From Pseudomonadota bacterium (lineage in GTDB: Bacteria > Pseudomonadota > Gammaproteobacteria > Burkholderiales > Thiobacillaceae), in NCBI GenBank assembly GCA_030653935.1, contig JAURYL010000044.1, forward strand, positions 1 to 50,629: DNA of 50,629 nt. The letters are read 5' to 3'. Made by a program: the position numbers and the translations under genes. A model generated the notes under the pieces. That model did not search any database and was not told the DNA's origin. It saw only the letters and a list, made by a program, of their open reading frames with translations. Each line of letters begins with the position of its first letter. The stretch's first letter is position 1. Positions 8,901 through 16,723 of this stretch are shown here, piece after piece.

Positions 8901-11443
8901 ACCCGCCGGAAGCGCGGCCGGCCGGCGCGCTGGTGATCGGCCTCGGCCAGGTGGGGGAGCTGAGCCCCGGCTTGCTGGCCAAGAGTGTGCGCGACGCGAT
9001 GCTGGATTACGCCCTGCGCATCGCGCAGTGGCCGGACCCGCGTTTCGGGCCGCCCGGATCGGTGCGTTCGGCGGCGCTCACTTGTCTCCTGGTCGGCACC
9101 GGCGCCGGCGGCATGATGCCGCGCGATTCCGTCGAGGCCATCCTGCGCGGCGCCGTGGCGGCCAACGACAAACTGGTCATGGCGGAACTGGAAGGCCAGG
9201 TCATCATCGACAAGATCGAGTTCCTGGAACTGTACGAAGATGTGGCCATCGCCGCCGCCGAGGCCCTGGACTCAGTGCTGCGCGATGGCGAACTGGCGAT
9301 GCGGGTGGCCTGGCCCGAGGCCACGATCAAGGCCGGTCAGGGGCCGCTGAGCCGGGTGCGCTGCGACGACGCGCGGGGCTGGTGGCAGCGGCTGGAGATC
9401 ATCGAGGACGCCCGTTCAGAAACCCTGCGCTTCATCGCCACCACCGACCGCGCCCGCGCCGAGGAAACCCTGGCCACCGGGCAACTACGTCTGGCTGACG
9501 GCTTCATCCGGCAGGCTTCGCAATCGGCGGGCGCCAATGCCGAGGTGGCCAAGACCCTGTTCGAGATGCTGTTGCCCAATCGCCTCAAGGAACTGGCGCC
9601 GAAACAGGCGAACCTGGTGCTGTTGCTGGACGCGGCCTCGGCCCGCTACCCGTGGGAATTGCTGGAGGATCGCTGGAGCCACGGCCATCGGCCGCCGGCC
9701 ATCGCCGCCGGCCTGGTGCGCCAGTTCAAGACGCCGCGCTTCCGGCCGCACCCGGCCCACGCCACGGAGGCCACCGCCTTCGTGGTCGGCAACCCGGACT
9801 TGTCCGGATGGGAGAAATTCTGCGACCTGCCCGGTGCCCGCCAGGAGGCGCAAAAGGTGGCCAGCCTGCTCAACGCCGGCGGCTATCAGGCAAGGGAGTG
9901 CATTGACGAAAAAGCCGACGCCATCCTCTCCGGACTGCACCGGAACGCCTGGCGCATCCTGCATCTGGCCGGCCACGGCGAGCATGAATTCCCCCTGGAA
10001 GAGACGCCGACGTCCAAGCGTGTCTCCGGCATGGTCATCGGCAATCACACCTTCCTCACCCCGGGCGACGTGGAGCAGATGCGCTGGGTGCCGGAACTGG
10101 TGTTCATCAACTGCTGCCATCTCGGCAAGACCCAGGGACAGACCGCCGCGCGAGGTGAACTCAATCTGCTGGCGGCGAATCTGGCGATGCAGTTCATCGA
10201 AATGGGCGTCAGGGCCGTGGTGGCGGCGGGCTGGGCCGTGGACGACGGCGCCGCCGAGGCCTTCGCCGCCGGCTTCTACACCCACTTGCTCGACGGCGAT
10301 CCGTTCGGCCAGGCAGTGCGCGCCGCCCGCGAGGAAATCTGGGTGCGCTTCCCCGACGCCAACACCTGGGGCGCCTACCAGTGCTATGGCGACCCCGGCT
10401 ATCGCCTGCGCCGCGACGGCAACGAAGCCCGCCCCTTCGAGGTCAAGACCTATCACGCGCCGGCGGAACTGGTTTCCGACCTGAACAACTATGGCGAGTG
10501 GATCCGCATGCGAGTCCACGATGGCGTGTCCGACGAACTGCTGGAGGAATTGCGTGCCGGCATCGTCGACAAGCTCAAGGGTATTCCCGACCAGGCCCGC
10601 GCCGAGTGGCTGGCGCGCGGCGACCTGGCGGCGGCGCTGGGCTTCGCCTGGGGTGAAACCGGCGCCTACGCCGAGGCCGTCGACTGGCTGGAAACAGCCC
10701 TGACCGCGCGGACGGGCGATTGCCCGGTGCGGGCGGTGGAACAGTGCGCAAACTTCCGCGTGCGCTGGTCCGGCGAACACTGGCGGGAACTGCGCGCGGC
10801 GGTTGCCCCGGCCGGTGTGGAGGATGCGCGCCGGGGCTTGGTCGAGGACATCGAGCGCGCCATCCGGGAACTCGACCTCATCAACCGACGCGCGCCGACG
10901 CCGGAACGCCTGAAACTGCTGGGCAGTGCCTGCAAGCGACTGGCTTGGCTGAATACCGCTCCCGCGCCACGCCTGGCGGCCCTGGTCGACATGGCACGGC
11001 ATTACCGCCAGGCATTCGATCTGGGTTCGACACCGGACCCCTATCCCTTCGCCAACTGGGCCATCGCCAAGCTGCTCGCCAGCCAACGCGATCCCGCTCA
11101 GGGCGGCGACTGGCAAATGACGCTGGAGGACGATTGCCGGCGGATGATCGAGTTGGCGCGTGGGAGCAACGTCGATAAACCCACCTTCTGGGACGGGGTG
11201 GCCGAGGCCGACTGCGAATTGGTTCTGTTGCTGGCGCAAAGCAAAACGACCGCCCGGGCGGCCAACGCAGCGGCGGCCCGGATTGCCGAGCGCTATCGCG
11301 GCGCCGCGCGGCGTGGCGCCAGTCCCAGGGAGTACGCTTCGGTGCTGGAACACCTGGACTTCGTCGTCGCCCTGGTCAGCGACGCGCCCACGGCCAATTC
11401 GCCCCTGGTCAAGGCGCTCGCCGCCCTGCGCGCGGCGCTGTAA
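5972..11443 (+). CDS. Giant fusion: two lipase-like hydrolases, CHAT peptidase, helical repeats
   Basis: An 1823-residue protein. A first alpha/beta-hydrolase (about 165-490) starts at VFIHGT and has its nucleophile in LVSHSRGG (Ser243). A second (about 520-850) resembles LCAT/PDAT-type acyltransferase-lipases, with LLPGTMGSAL near 526, a FPYDWR stretch, and VAHSMGG (Ser631). Residues about 890-1130 are unassigned. A CHAT domain follows (about 1200-1460), with LAGHGEHE (His1335) and FINCCHLG (Cys1382) as the caspase-like dyad. The tail (about 1490-1823) is helical, TPR-like. No signal peptide or membrane helix is seen, so it is probably cytoplasmic. GAGGAG precedes the ATG. By analogy, proteolysis at or by the CHAT domain could release membrane-attacking lipases; this is inference. 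The frame is open throughout, so this is not an assembly chimera of broken genes. Confidence 0.88.
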   Translation: MTRSYLIRGREQRSATTPPTTDVVITRQRRLLPGSAREAGVGEIEAAGDEVARVELENGFVLWTRADDLIRERGRKAVGRDGGEGWEIDARPPARSGASSGTRGWLGLGIKVLEFFGVDLKGKAAVALGGKLEEKLLKGNAPGLYRVSLGDSFGLAPVAENETLPAEPILVFIHGTASSGQGSFGKLWEGAAGAAARQALKARYGERVYALEHRSLTLSPIENALALARRLPEHAQVHLVSHSRGGLVGELLCLGERDKRDDPLRADWLKQLFAADRTVAEQLGLSPLRPEAVAARDAAYDADREMLAELLALLDTKAVKIRRFVRVACPARGTTLASGRLDRWLSVLDYLGGNGLLGDAADFLLAVVKERTDPRTLPGLEAMMPGSALTRLLQHPGLVTTADLSVIAGDIEGDSLWGQIKLLATDWFYGADHDLVVNTGSMYGGLRRPEKGARFLFDQGPDVCHFNYFANDKSVRWLVAGLTRADDGDGGFQPLQAARHEAPKWREALRRSRGIGTPRPLAVLLPGTMGSALQVGDDAVWLKYLALFKGGLGRLRMDNNANKPDIQPTDLLDDFYGPLIEFLARSHRVELFPYDWRLSVRDAAVKLADKLEAWLPEVERQGQPVHLVAHSMGGLVVRAMIADGGRGAALWRRIVNLPNSRFMMLGTPNLGSHEAVRWLTGRNPTQAKLSLLDFAHNTDEITDIVNRFPGLLELLPFDPDGADFARQPLWRELKRQLSARWSLADAGALVQARGTWDVLKQARPDPEHMIYVAGCQDATVVDYQLADYEESWLAGRKRLEFIASREGDGTVAWRSGRLPGVPTWYVENTAHDELCANKRSFPGLLDLLMTGATTRLPTTPPSRSRAAEAAPEHFLLPTLPPADDIPDEASLRGFGFGIARPFDTAIAGQGVPVIRVSLRHGNLAYARHPVLVGHYLGDSIISAEQSLDERLGHALSRRQQLGLYPGPMGSHALFFNDPPEARPAGALVIGLGQVGELSPGLLAKSVRDAMLDYALRIAQWPDPRFGPPGSVRSAALTCLLVGTGAGGMMPRDSVEAILRGAVAANDKLVMAELEGQVIIDKIEFLELYEDVAIAAAEALDSVLRDGELAMRVAWPEATIKAGQGPLSRVRCDDARGWWQRLEIIEDARSETLRFIATTDRARAEETLATGQLRLADGFIRQASQSAGANAEVAKTLFEMLLPNRLKELAPKQANLVLLLDAASARYPWELLEDRWSHGHRPPAIAAGLVRQFKTPRFRPHPAHATEATAFVVGNPDLSGWEKFCDLPGARQEAQKVASLLNAGGYQARECIDEKADAILSGLHRNAWRILHLAGHGEHEFPLEETPTSKRVSGMVIGNHTFLTPGDVEQMRWVPELVFINCCHLGKTQGQTAARGELNLLAANLAMQFIEMGVRAVVAAGWAVDDGAAEAFAAGFYTHLLDGDPFGQAVRAAREEIWVRFPDANTWGAYQCYGDPGYRLRRDGNEARPFEVKTYHAPAELVSDLNNYGEWIRMRVHDGVSDELLEELRAGIVDKLKGIPDQARAEWLARGDLAAALGFAWGETGAYAEAVDWLETALTARTGDCPVRAVEQCANFRVRWSGEHWRELRAAVAPAGVEDARRGLVEDIERAIRELDLINRRAPTPERLKLLGSACKRLAWLNTAPAPRLAALVDMARHYRQAFDLGSTPDPYPFANWAIAKLLASQRDPAQGGDWQMTLEDDCRRMIELARGSNVDKPTFWDGVAEADCELVLLLAQSKTTARAANAAAARIAERYRGAARRGASPREYASVLEHLDFVVALVSDAPTANSPLVKALAALRAAL

Positions 11444-11473
11444 GTCAACTGTGCTTGAGGAGAGTGGCAAATG

Positions 11474-11505
11474 CGTAGGATGTGGTGAGGGACGAACCGC
11501 ATCAA
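11474..11505. repeat. GTAGGATGTGGTGAGG dispersed repeat
   Basis: The sequence GTAGGATGTGGTGAGGGACG followed by AACCGCATCA is the reverse complement of the unit at 870-900 and a close relative of those at 4642 and 16443. It lies in the 170-base gap after the CHAT gene. Confidence 0.6.
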
Positions 11506-11614
11506 GCAACGTGGCCAAGGTTGATGCCACGGGCAGTGACGGCGGATGCCGGGAACACATTGGCCCCAAACGCGGGGGAACTTGAATGTCATTACAAACA
11601 CGCAAGGAGCGAAC

Positions 11615-12760
11615 ATGGCCAAAGGGTTGCGTTACCAGAACGATTACCTGATTGGCGGTCCGGCCCGGGTCTGGGTCACGCCCAATTTCAAGTTGTCGGA
11701 ATATGCCGGGTCGGATGGCCGGATGCGTGTCCACCGCGAACTGGTGAACTCGGTCCAGATGCTGCGCGACGCCCTCGGCACGCCGCTGGGGATCGCCGGG
11801 ATGGCGGCCGCCGACGGTCTCGGCCAGGGATTGGAGGGGCGTTTCGTCTGGCTAGGCGCGGCCGACACCAGCACGCTGGAGGCGAAGGCGCGGCAATTGA
11901 TGAAGGCGGGTGATTTCATCCGGGTCGAGCCGCGCGGCGCGCGGCTCTATGTGGAAATGCCCGACCCCGAGCACCTTCCAGCCCTGGACGCGGAACGGGC
12001 GCTGGACCGCGCCATCGCCGTGACCGCCGGCTTCGAGACCTCGGGTGATCCCTATCTCCAGGTCACCGGAAATTTCGACGGCGCCGGTTTGTCCTTCGGT
12101 CCGCTCCAGGTCAATTTCAAGACCGGCACCCTTCAGGAGATGTTTCGCCGCTTCCTGGCCCGGGACGAAGCGCGGCTGATCGCCTGTTTCGGCCCGCTCT
12201 GGCCGGAATGGCAGCGCGTGCTGCGGCTGCCCTCGCGGGTCAAACAGGTGGCCTGGGCCGACGACCTCAGCCGCGGTCCGCGCAAGGCTGATTTCGCGCC
12301 GCAATGGAAGGCGGCCCTGCAAACCGTCGGCGCCGAGCCGGCCTTCCGCGCCGAGATGCTGCGCTATGCCTACGATACCTACGGCCGCAAGCTGGTGGTC
12401 GCGCTTTCCTGGCTGCGCGGCCTCCTGCCCCTGCGCATCGGCAATTTCCGTTGCCTGGCCGCGCTCTATGACCTGTGCGTGCAGCAGGGCAGCCTGGATC
12501 GGGCGCACGACGCGATCCGCCGGCGGGTCCAGCGCGAACAACCCGTGGACGAATTTCATCTAACACGCATCGCCGTCGAGGAACGCGGTCGCAAGGCGAA
12601 TTCGCAGTGGCGCGCGGACTGCATCAGCCGGCGCCTGTGCATCCTGGAACGGGAACCGGTCAAGATCGCGGAAGCCGGGCAGACCGCCGAGCGGGACAAC
12701 CCCAACCTCTATCTGCTGCGCAACGCGCCGGTCAATCAGATCGAGAAATACCTGCTGTAG
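11615..12760 (+). CDS. Peptidoglycan-hydrolase-like protein (degenerate M15 + lysozyme-like)
   Basis: A 381-residue protein. The N-terminal part (about 20-130) opens like M15A D-Ala-D-Ala carboxypeptidases (NFKLSEYAGSDG, then VHRELVNSVQMLRDALGTPLGI). However, the zinc motifs expected afterwards (HxxxxxxD and a late HxD) are not there, and LYVEMPD stands where the last ligand should be. The second part (about 145-330) has AGFETSGDPYLQVTGNFDG and GLSFGPLQVNF, which resemble a lysozyme/transglycosylase-like domain with a Glu in FETSG as possible acid. No signal peptide is seen, so it would act inside unless cells lyse. The ATG at 11615 follows AAGGAG. It sits directly after the caspase and CHAT genes in the same direction, which suggests a wall-degrading arm of that locus; this is inference. 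Confidence 0.6.
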   Translation: MAKGLRYQNDYLIGGPARVWVTPNFKLSEYAGSDGRMRVHRELVNSVQMLRDALGTPLGIAGMAAADGLGQGLEGRFVWLGAADTSTLEAKARQLMKAGDFIRVEPRGARLYVEMPDPEHLPALDAERALDRAIAVTAGFETSGDPYLQVTGNFDGAGLSFGPLQVNFKTGTLQEMFRRFLARDEARLIACFGPLWPEWQRVLRLPSRVKQVAWADDLSRGPRKADFAPQWKAALQTVGAEPAFRAEMLRYAYDTYGRKLVVALSWLRGLLPLRIGNFRCLAALYDLCVQQGSLDRAHDAIRRRVQREQPVDEFHLTRIAVEERGRKANSQWRADCISRRLCILEREPVKIAEAGQTAERDNPNLYLLRNAPVNQIEKYLL

Positions 12761-12780
12761 CGGCAGCCAGCAGGAATCGA

Positions 12781-13020
12781 ATGGATGGGGATGGGCCCGC
12801 CTTCCTATATCAAGGCTCTGTTCCGTTAACGGGTGATGTGGTTGCCCGAATACCAGGTGAACGGGCGCTCCCGCTCGCGGACTTCGGGGGAGAACTTCAC
12901 GGTCTTCTTCTCTGCTCCATCTTCTCAAACGATGGAGTCTCCACCAAACTCGGGGCGGTTCAGTTTGATGAGGGCGGGCGGGTGAGCGCCTGTTCTCTAC
13001 TCCGCCCTTTAACCAATTGA
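12781..13020 (+). CDS. Small unrecognised protein (79 aa)
   Basis: The ATG at 12781 has CAGGAA seven bases upstream and begins 20 bases after the previous stop. The product reads like a real small domain: YQGSVPLTGDVVARIPGE, LPLADFGGELHGLLLCSIF, KLGAVQFDEGGRVSACSLL, with alternating strands and glycines. The TGA at 13018-13020 overlaps a TTG start of the next gene (TTGA), suggesting translational coupling. No family is recognised and no Cys/His motif is convincing. It may be the partner subunit of the next gene. Confidence 0.5.
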   Translation: MDGDGPAFLYQGSVPLTGDVVARIPGERALPLADFGGELHGLLLCSIFSNDGVSTKLGAVQFDEGGRVSACSLLRPLTN

Positions 13021-13991
13021 GGCCATTCCCCTTGAGTGTGCTTAGCCAACTCCTGTCGGCCTTGTCCAGGCACGAAAAACCAGACCCGGATCTGGAACAA
13101 GCGCTGGAGCGCGCCGCCTATCGGGTGGAGCCCCATCTGAAACACACCGGTTCCTGGCCAAAACGCTTTCGCCCCCCTCTGGCCGCAGCCTTGAACCAAG
13201 CGAAAAACCTGTTGAAGGGCATTCCCGGTCCCGTGGAGATCAATGCGCGAAGCTTTACCCAAGACCCGTTTGTCCATGCCCTGTTCGGTTCTCCCGAAGA
13301 CATCCGCACGGCCCTTTGTTCCAGTACGGTGATGCGTCAGTACGTCGCCTCGGGCGTTTCCCAGGAGGTCTACGTGTTGCTATCGATGCGCCGCAATGAA
13401 AAGAATACTTTGGGGACGGATGATTCCGGTGGTGTCCTGCGTCGTGATGTACCGCAGCGCAAGGTCTGGTTCACTGACCATCAACTGATCGGTCCCCAGC
13501 CCACGTTGGAGTCCGCTCGGGAGACGCTGAAGTGGATCCTGTTCGACCGATTCCTGGAAAGGGTCGCCGTGGGTATTCAACGGATCCACACGGAACGAGA
13601 CCGACTTAGCCAGGAAAAGGACCTGGCCCAGGCGCGGTTACGCTGTGCCAGCCCGGCCAATTCCAGTGCATTGCGGGGAAACCTTGAACAGACCCTGGCG
13701 CACTTGGGAGCCGCGACGCAATGTCTGGAGAACAGCAATCTGGCGGAAGTGTTCGCCACCGTTCTATCCCATCCCGAGGATTGCCTGTACCTGGAGGAAT
13801 ACTCGCTGCTGCTGGACAACATGGGCCTGGTGCGCTCGGAAGAAGAATCCAGCACGACCTCGCGGCTGACCTTTACCGATCTGCATGAACGCTATGCCGA
13901 ACCGCGAACCGTGGCGCTGATTCACTGCCAGGACATCCGCCCAATCGCCCAGAATGAACGCCTGCGGGAAGCGATGCGATGGCTTGGTTGA
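13017..13991 (+). CDS. Unrecognised protein, about 320 aa
   Basis: The product is soluble and mixed in charge. Visible features: an N-terminal helical part (LSQLLSALSRHE), a segment EINARSFTQDPFVHALFGSPEDI, a strongly conserved-looking SGVSQEVYVLLSMRRNEKN, and a coiled-coil-like stretch RIHTERDRLSQEKDLAQARLR near residues 185-205. The C-terminus is alpha/beta (RTVALIHCQDIRP). The start is uncertain: TTG at 13017 overlaps the previous stop, while TTG at 13032 has TGAGG nine bases upstream. No enzyme motif was found and I do not assign a function. Its position suggests the same transcript as the 79-residue gene before it. Confidence 0.6.
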   Translation: MRPFPLSVLSQLLSALSRHEKPDPDLEQALERAAYRVEPHLKHTGSWPKRFRPPLAAALNQAKNLLKGIPGPVEINARSFTQDPFVHALFGSPEDIRTALCSSTVMRQYVASGVSQEVYVLLSMRRNEKNTLGTDDSGGVLRRDVPQRKVWFTDHQLIGPQPTLESARETLKWILFDRFLERVAVGIQRIHTERDRLSQEKDLAQARLRCASPANSSALRGNLEQTLAHLGAATQCLENSNLAEVFATVLSHPEDCLYLEEYSLLLDNMGLVRSEEESSTTSRLTFTDLHERYAEPRTVALIHCQDIRPIAQNERLREAMRWLG

Positions 13992-14367
13992 ATCTGAGTA
14001 GCGATGTTCCGGAAACCACGGCGCCGGCCGCGCGCGCCAGGTCGGGCGGCTTGCCGCCGCTACTGCCTTATTTTTGCGACCAGCAGCCGGTGGAGCGGGG
14101 CTTCAACCAGAGCATGCTGGCTTGGTCCGGCAGCGCGATGCTTTTGCCGCTCAAGCGGTAACCGCGCCGATCCGGGGTCGGTATCTGGCCGAGCCGTGGT
14201 GCAGGCGTTACTTGCTGGGGTTTGCTATCGCTCACCCCAGCCTACATCGCGACTGGGCGGCGATCCGGGTTGGGTATCCGGGCGAAGGTGATAGTAAGGA
14301 TGTCCTACACTGAACACACTTGGCGGCTACTTCGACCCGCATGTCCCACCTTCCGCGGAGGTCACTC
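13992..14367. other. Gap before the GH13 gene, no supported gene
   Basis: This 376-base stretch contains two short open frames (one starting at 13979 inside the previous gene and ending at 14161, one at 14074-14313). Neither shows a ribosome site or a family I recognise. Either could be the remnant of a lost gene. No repeat or strong hairpin is evident. Confidence 0.5.
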
Positions 14368-16302
14368 ATGATCATCGACAACACCAGCCACGACCAACTG
14401 GAGCGCAGTCTCAAGGACATCGATTGGGCGGGCCTGCGCCGACTCGAATACACCCCGTCGCCGGCGGCCTGGGAGGACCAGGTGCTTTATTTCCTGATGC
14501 TGGACCGGTACTCCGACGGCCGCGAGCGGGGCTATCGGGACATCGAAGGCAAGCCCGTCGCCACGGGCGAAACGCCGCCGTTCCGTTTTCCCGAGGACGC
14601 TTACCAGGCCGATCAGGCGACCTGGGCGGACGCCGGCGACGAATGGCTGGGCGGCACGCTGAAGGGGCTGGAGAGCAAGGTCGGCTACCTCAAGCGGCTG
14701 GGGGTGACCGCGCTCTGGGTCAGCCCGGTATTCAAGCAGGCGGCGGCGGACAAACACAGTTATCACGGTTACGGCATCCAGAACTTCCTCGATGTGGACC
14801 CGCATTTCGGCAGCCGCCAGGACTTGATCGATCTGGTGAACACCGCCCATGCCCATGGCATCCGCGTCATCCTGGACATCATCCTCAATCACGCCGGCGA
14901 CGTGTTCGGCTACCGCTACAACCCGGAGCGCTATCCCTGCGTAGATGAGGCGGGCGATGCCTGCATGGACCCGCGCTGGGACGGCGAGACCTACCCGGTG
15001 TCCGGCTGGCACAACGCCTACGGCGAGGCGAACATTCCGTTCGGCCCCGTCGATTCCGGCAGCCACCCCCATGCCTGGCCCAACGACGCGGTCTGGCCGG
15101 CCGAGATGCAGGCGCTGGAGAACTTCACCAGCAAGGGGCGGATCAATAGCTGGGACTACGACCCGGAGTTCTACGAGGGCGATTTCGTCACCCTCAAAGA
15201 CCTCCACCATGGTCACCACGACTATCAGGGCAAGCTGCGCATCGTCGATGCGTTCCATCCTTCGCCGGCCCTCATGGCGCTGTGCGACATCTACAAGTTC
15301 TGGATCGCCCTCGCCGATGTCGACGGTTTCCGCATCGACACGGTCAAGCACATGGAGCCCGGCGCCACCCGCTACTTCGCCTCGGTGGTGAAGGAGTTCG
15401 CGCAATCCCTGGGCAAGGAGAATTTCTTCCTGGTGGGCGAGATCACCGGCGGCCGCGAACATGCCTGGAAAACCCTGGAACTGACCGGCCTCGACGCGGC
15501 CCTGGGGATCGACGAGATCCCGGACAAGCTGGAGTACCTGGCCAAGGGCTGGCGTGATCCGGCCGACTATTTCGGCCTGTTCCGTAATTCGGCGCTGGAG
15601 CGCAAGGCTTCGCATGTCTGGTTCGGTAAGCACGTGGTGACCCTGTTCGACGACCACGATCAGGTACGCAAGGGCAACAACAAGGCGCGTTTCTGCGGCG
15701 ACAAAGCCAACGACGGCTACCGCCACCTCAAGGCGGTGCTTGGCCTCAACCTCACGACCATGGGTATCCCCTGTCTCTATTACGGCAGCGAGCAGGCCTT
15801 CGACGGCGCCGGCGACAACGACCGTTACCTGCGCGAATGCATGTTCGGCGGCCGCTTCGGTTCATTGAAAAGTACCGATTGCCATTTCTTCAACGAGGAT
15901 CACGAGATCTACCGTTTCATCGCCGAGGTCACGGCCTTGCGCGACCAGCATCTGGCGTTGCGTCGCGGGCGGCAGTATCTGCGCGAGATATCCGACTCCG
16001 GCGAGCCGGGCAGCTTCGGCCCGCCACGCATGATCGGCGGTGAGATTCGCTCGCTGGTGCCCTGGTCGCGCCTGTTCGCCGACGAGGAAATCCTGCTGGC
16101 GATCAACACCGACGCGGTTCGGGAGCGAGCCGCCTGGGTGACCATCGACGCCACCCTGAGCGCCGAATTGACGGTGCTCACCTGCCTCTATTCCAGCGAC
16201 CCCGAGCAGATCGGCGCCCGCGCGCCGGTCGAGCCGCGCAACGGCCGCGCCGCCTGGATCAAGGTGCCGGCGGGAGGATTCGTGGTTTATGGCGCTGTGT
16301 GA
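14368..16302 (+). CDS. GH13 alpha-amylase family glycosidase
   Basis: A 644-residue TIM-barrel enzyme of glycoside hydrolase family 13, which cleaves or transfers alpha-glucosidic bonds. The four family motifs are present: DIILNH (170-175), GFRIDTVKH with nucleophile Asp324, VGEI with acid/base Glu358, and FDDHD with Asp431. The last motif reads DDHD rather than the more usual xNHD. No signal peptide is seen, so it likely works in the cytoplasm on glycogen-like or trehalose-type substrates; the exact specificity cannot be read. The start at 14368 has CGGAGG at a good distance; upstream codons lack one. A perfect palindrome follows the stop by about 24 bases. Confidence 0.9.
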   Translation: MIIDNTSHDQLERSLKDIDWAGLRRLEYTPSPAAWEDQVLYFLMLDRYSDGRERGYRDIEGKPVATGETPPFRFPEDAYQADQATWADAGDEWLGGTLKGLESKVGYLKRLGVTALWVSPVFKQAAADKHSYHGYGIQNFLDVDPHFGSRQDLIDLVNTAHAHGIRVILDIILNHAGDVFGYRYNPERYPCVDEAGDACMDPRWDGETYPVSGWHNAYGEANIPFGPVDSGSHPHAWPNDAVWPAEMQALENFTSKGRINSWDYDPEFYEGDFVTLKDLHHGHHDYQGKLRIVDAFHPSPALMALCDIYKFWIALADVDGFRIDTVKHMEPGATRYFASVVKEFAQSLGKENFFLVGEITGGREHAWKTLELTGLDAALGIDEIPDKLEYLAKGWRDPADYFGLFRNSALERKASHVWFGKHVVTLFDDHDQVRKGNNKARFCGDKANDGYRHLKAVLGLNLTTMGIPCLYYGSEQAFDGAGDNDRYLRECMFGGRFGSLKSTDCHFFNEDHEIYRFIAEVTALRDQHLALRRGRQYLREISDSGEPGSFGPPRMIGGEIRSLVPWSRLFADEEILLAINTDAVRERAAWVTIDATLSAELTVLTCLYSSDPEQIGARAPVEPRNGRAAWIKVPAGGFVVYGAV

Positions 16303-16723
16303 ATCGTAGTGGGTAACGCGTAGCCGTAGGGGCGGGTTTGAAACCCGCCCCTACTCGCGATGCAACGGTGGCTATCGCTGGCATGTAGGTGGTCGGCATG
16401 ACCTGCCCGCCGGGCTAACCGCTGCCGCCACAATGAGGAACGGTAGGACGTAGGGTGTGGTGAGCGCAGCGAACCGCACCATGGTTTGCTGCGTCATCAG
16501 GTGGCGTCTGGCTGCTGGTGGTGGATTGACGCGGAGTGAGCGGGTTATTCATGGACAGCCGCAAAGCAGTCCCCGCCGCAGAAATTCAGCCACGACTGGC
16601 CGTGCGGGGTGTCGATGCTCGGAATCATGGTGGCGTTATTTCGGTGGAAAGGTGGATGTTCCAGATTGACCTGCGTCGCGTTCCAACATACCATTCGCGA
16701 CCTTTTTTGGAGAGGGAAAACCG
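16303..16723. other. Gap with palindromes between GH13 gene and tpiA
   Basis: No gene is supported. At 16326-16354 there is a perfect 14-bp inverted repeat with a one-base centre (GTAGGGGCGGGTTT and complement), which could act as a transcript end for the GH13 gene although no T-run follows. At 16443-16485 lies another member of the GTAGG-x-TGTGGTGAGCG-x-GAACCGCA family. The last 150 bases before tpiA show nothing certain beyond the ribosome site GGAGAGGG. Confidence 0.6.

Noticed and set aside
9485-11734. Long open frame on the minus strand (749 codons) opposite the CHAT gene
   Set aside because: It is a mirror frame of GC-rich coding DNA: the plus-strand protein has clear domains and catalytic motifs, while the minus-strand product is low-complexity Gly/Ala/Gln-rich with no family. 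The same holds for the long minus frames at 6785-8464, 14362-15726, 18390-20054, 22300-24297 and 30639-32123.
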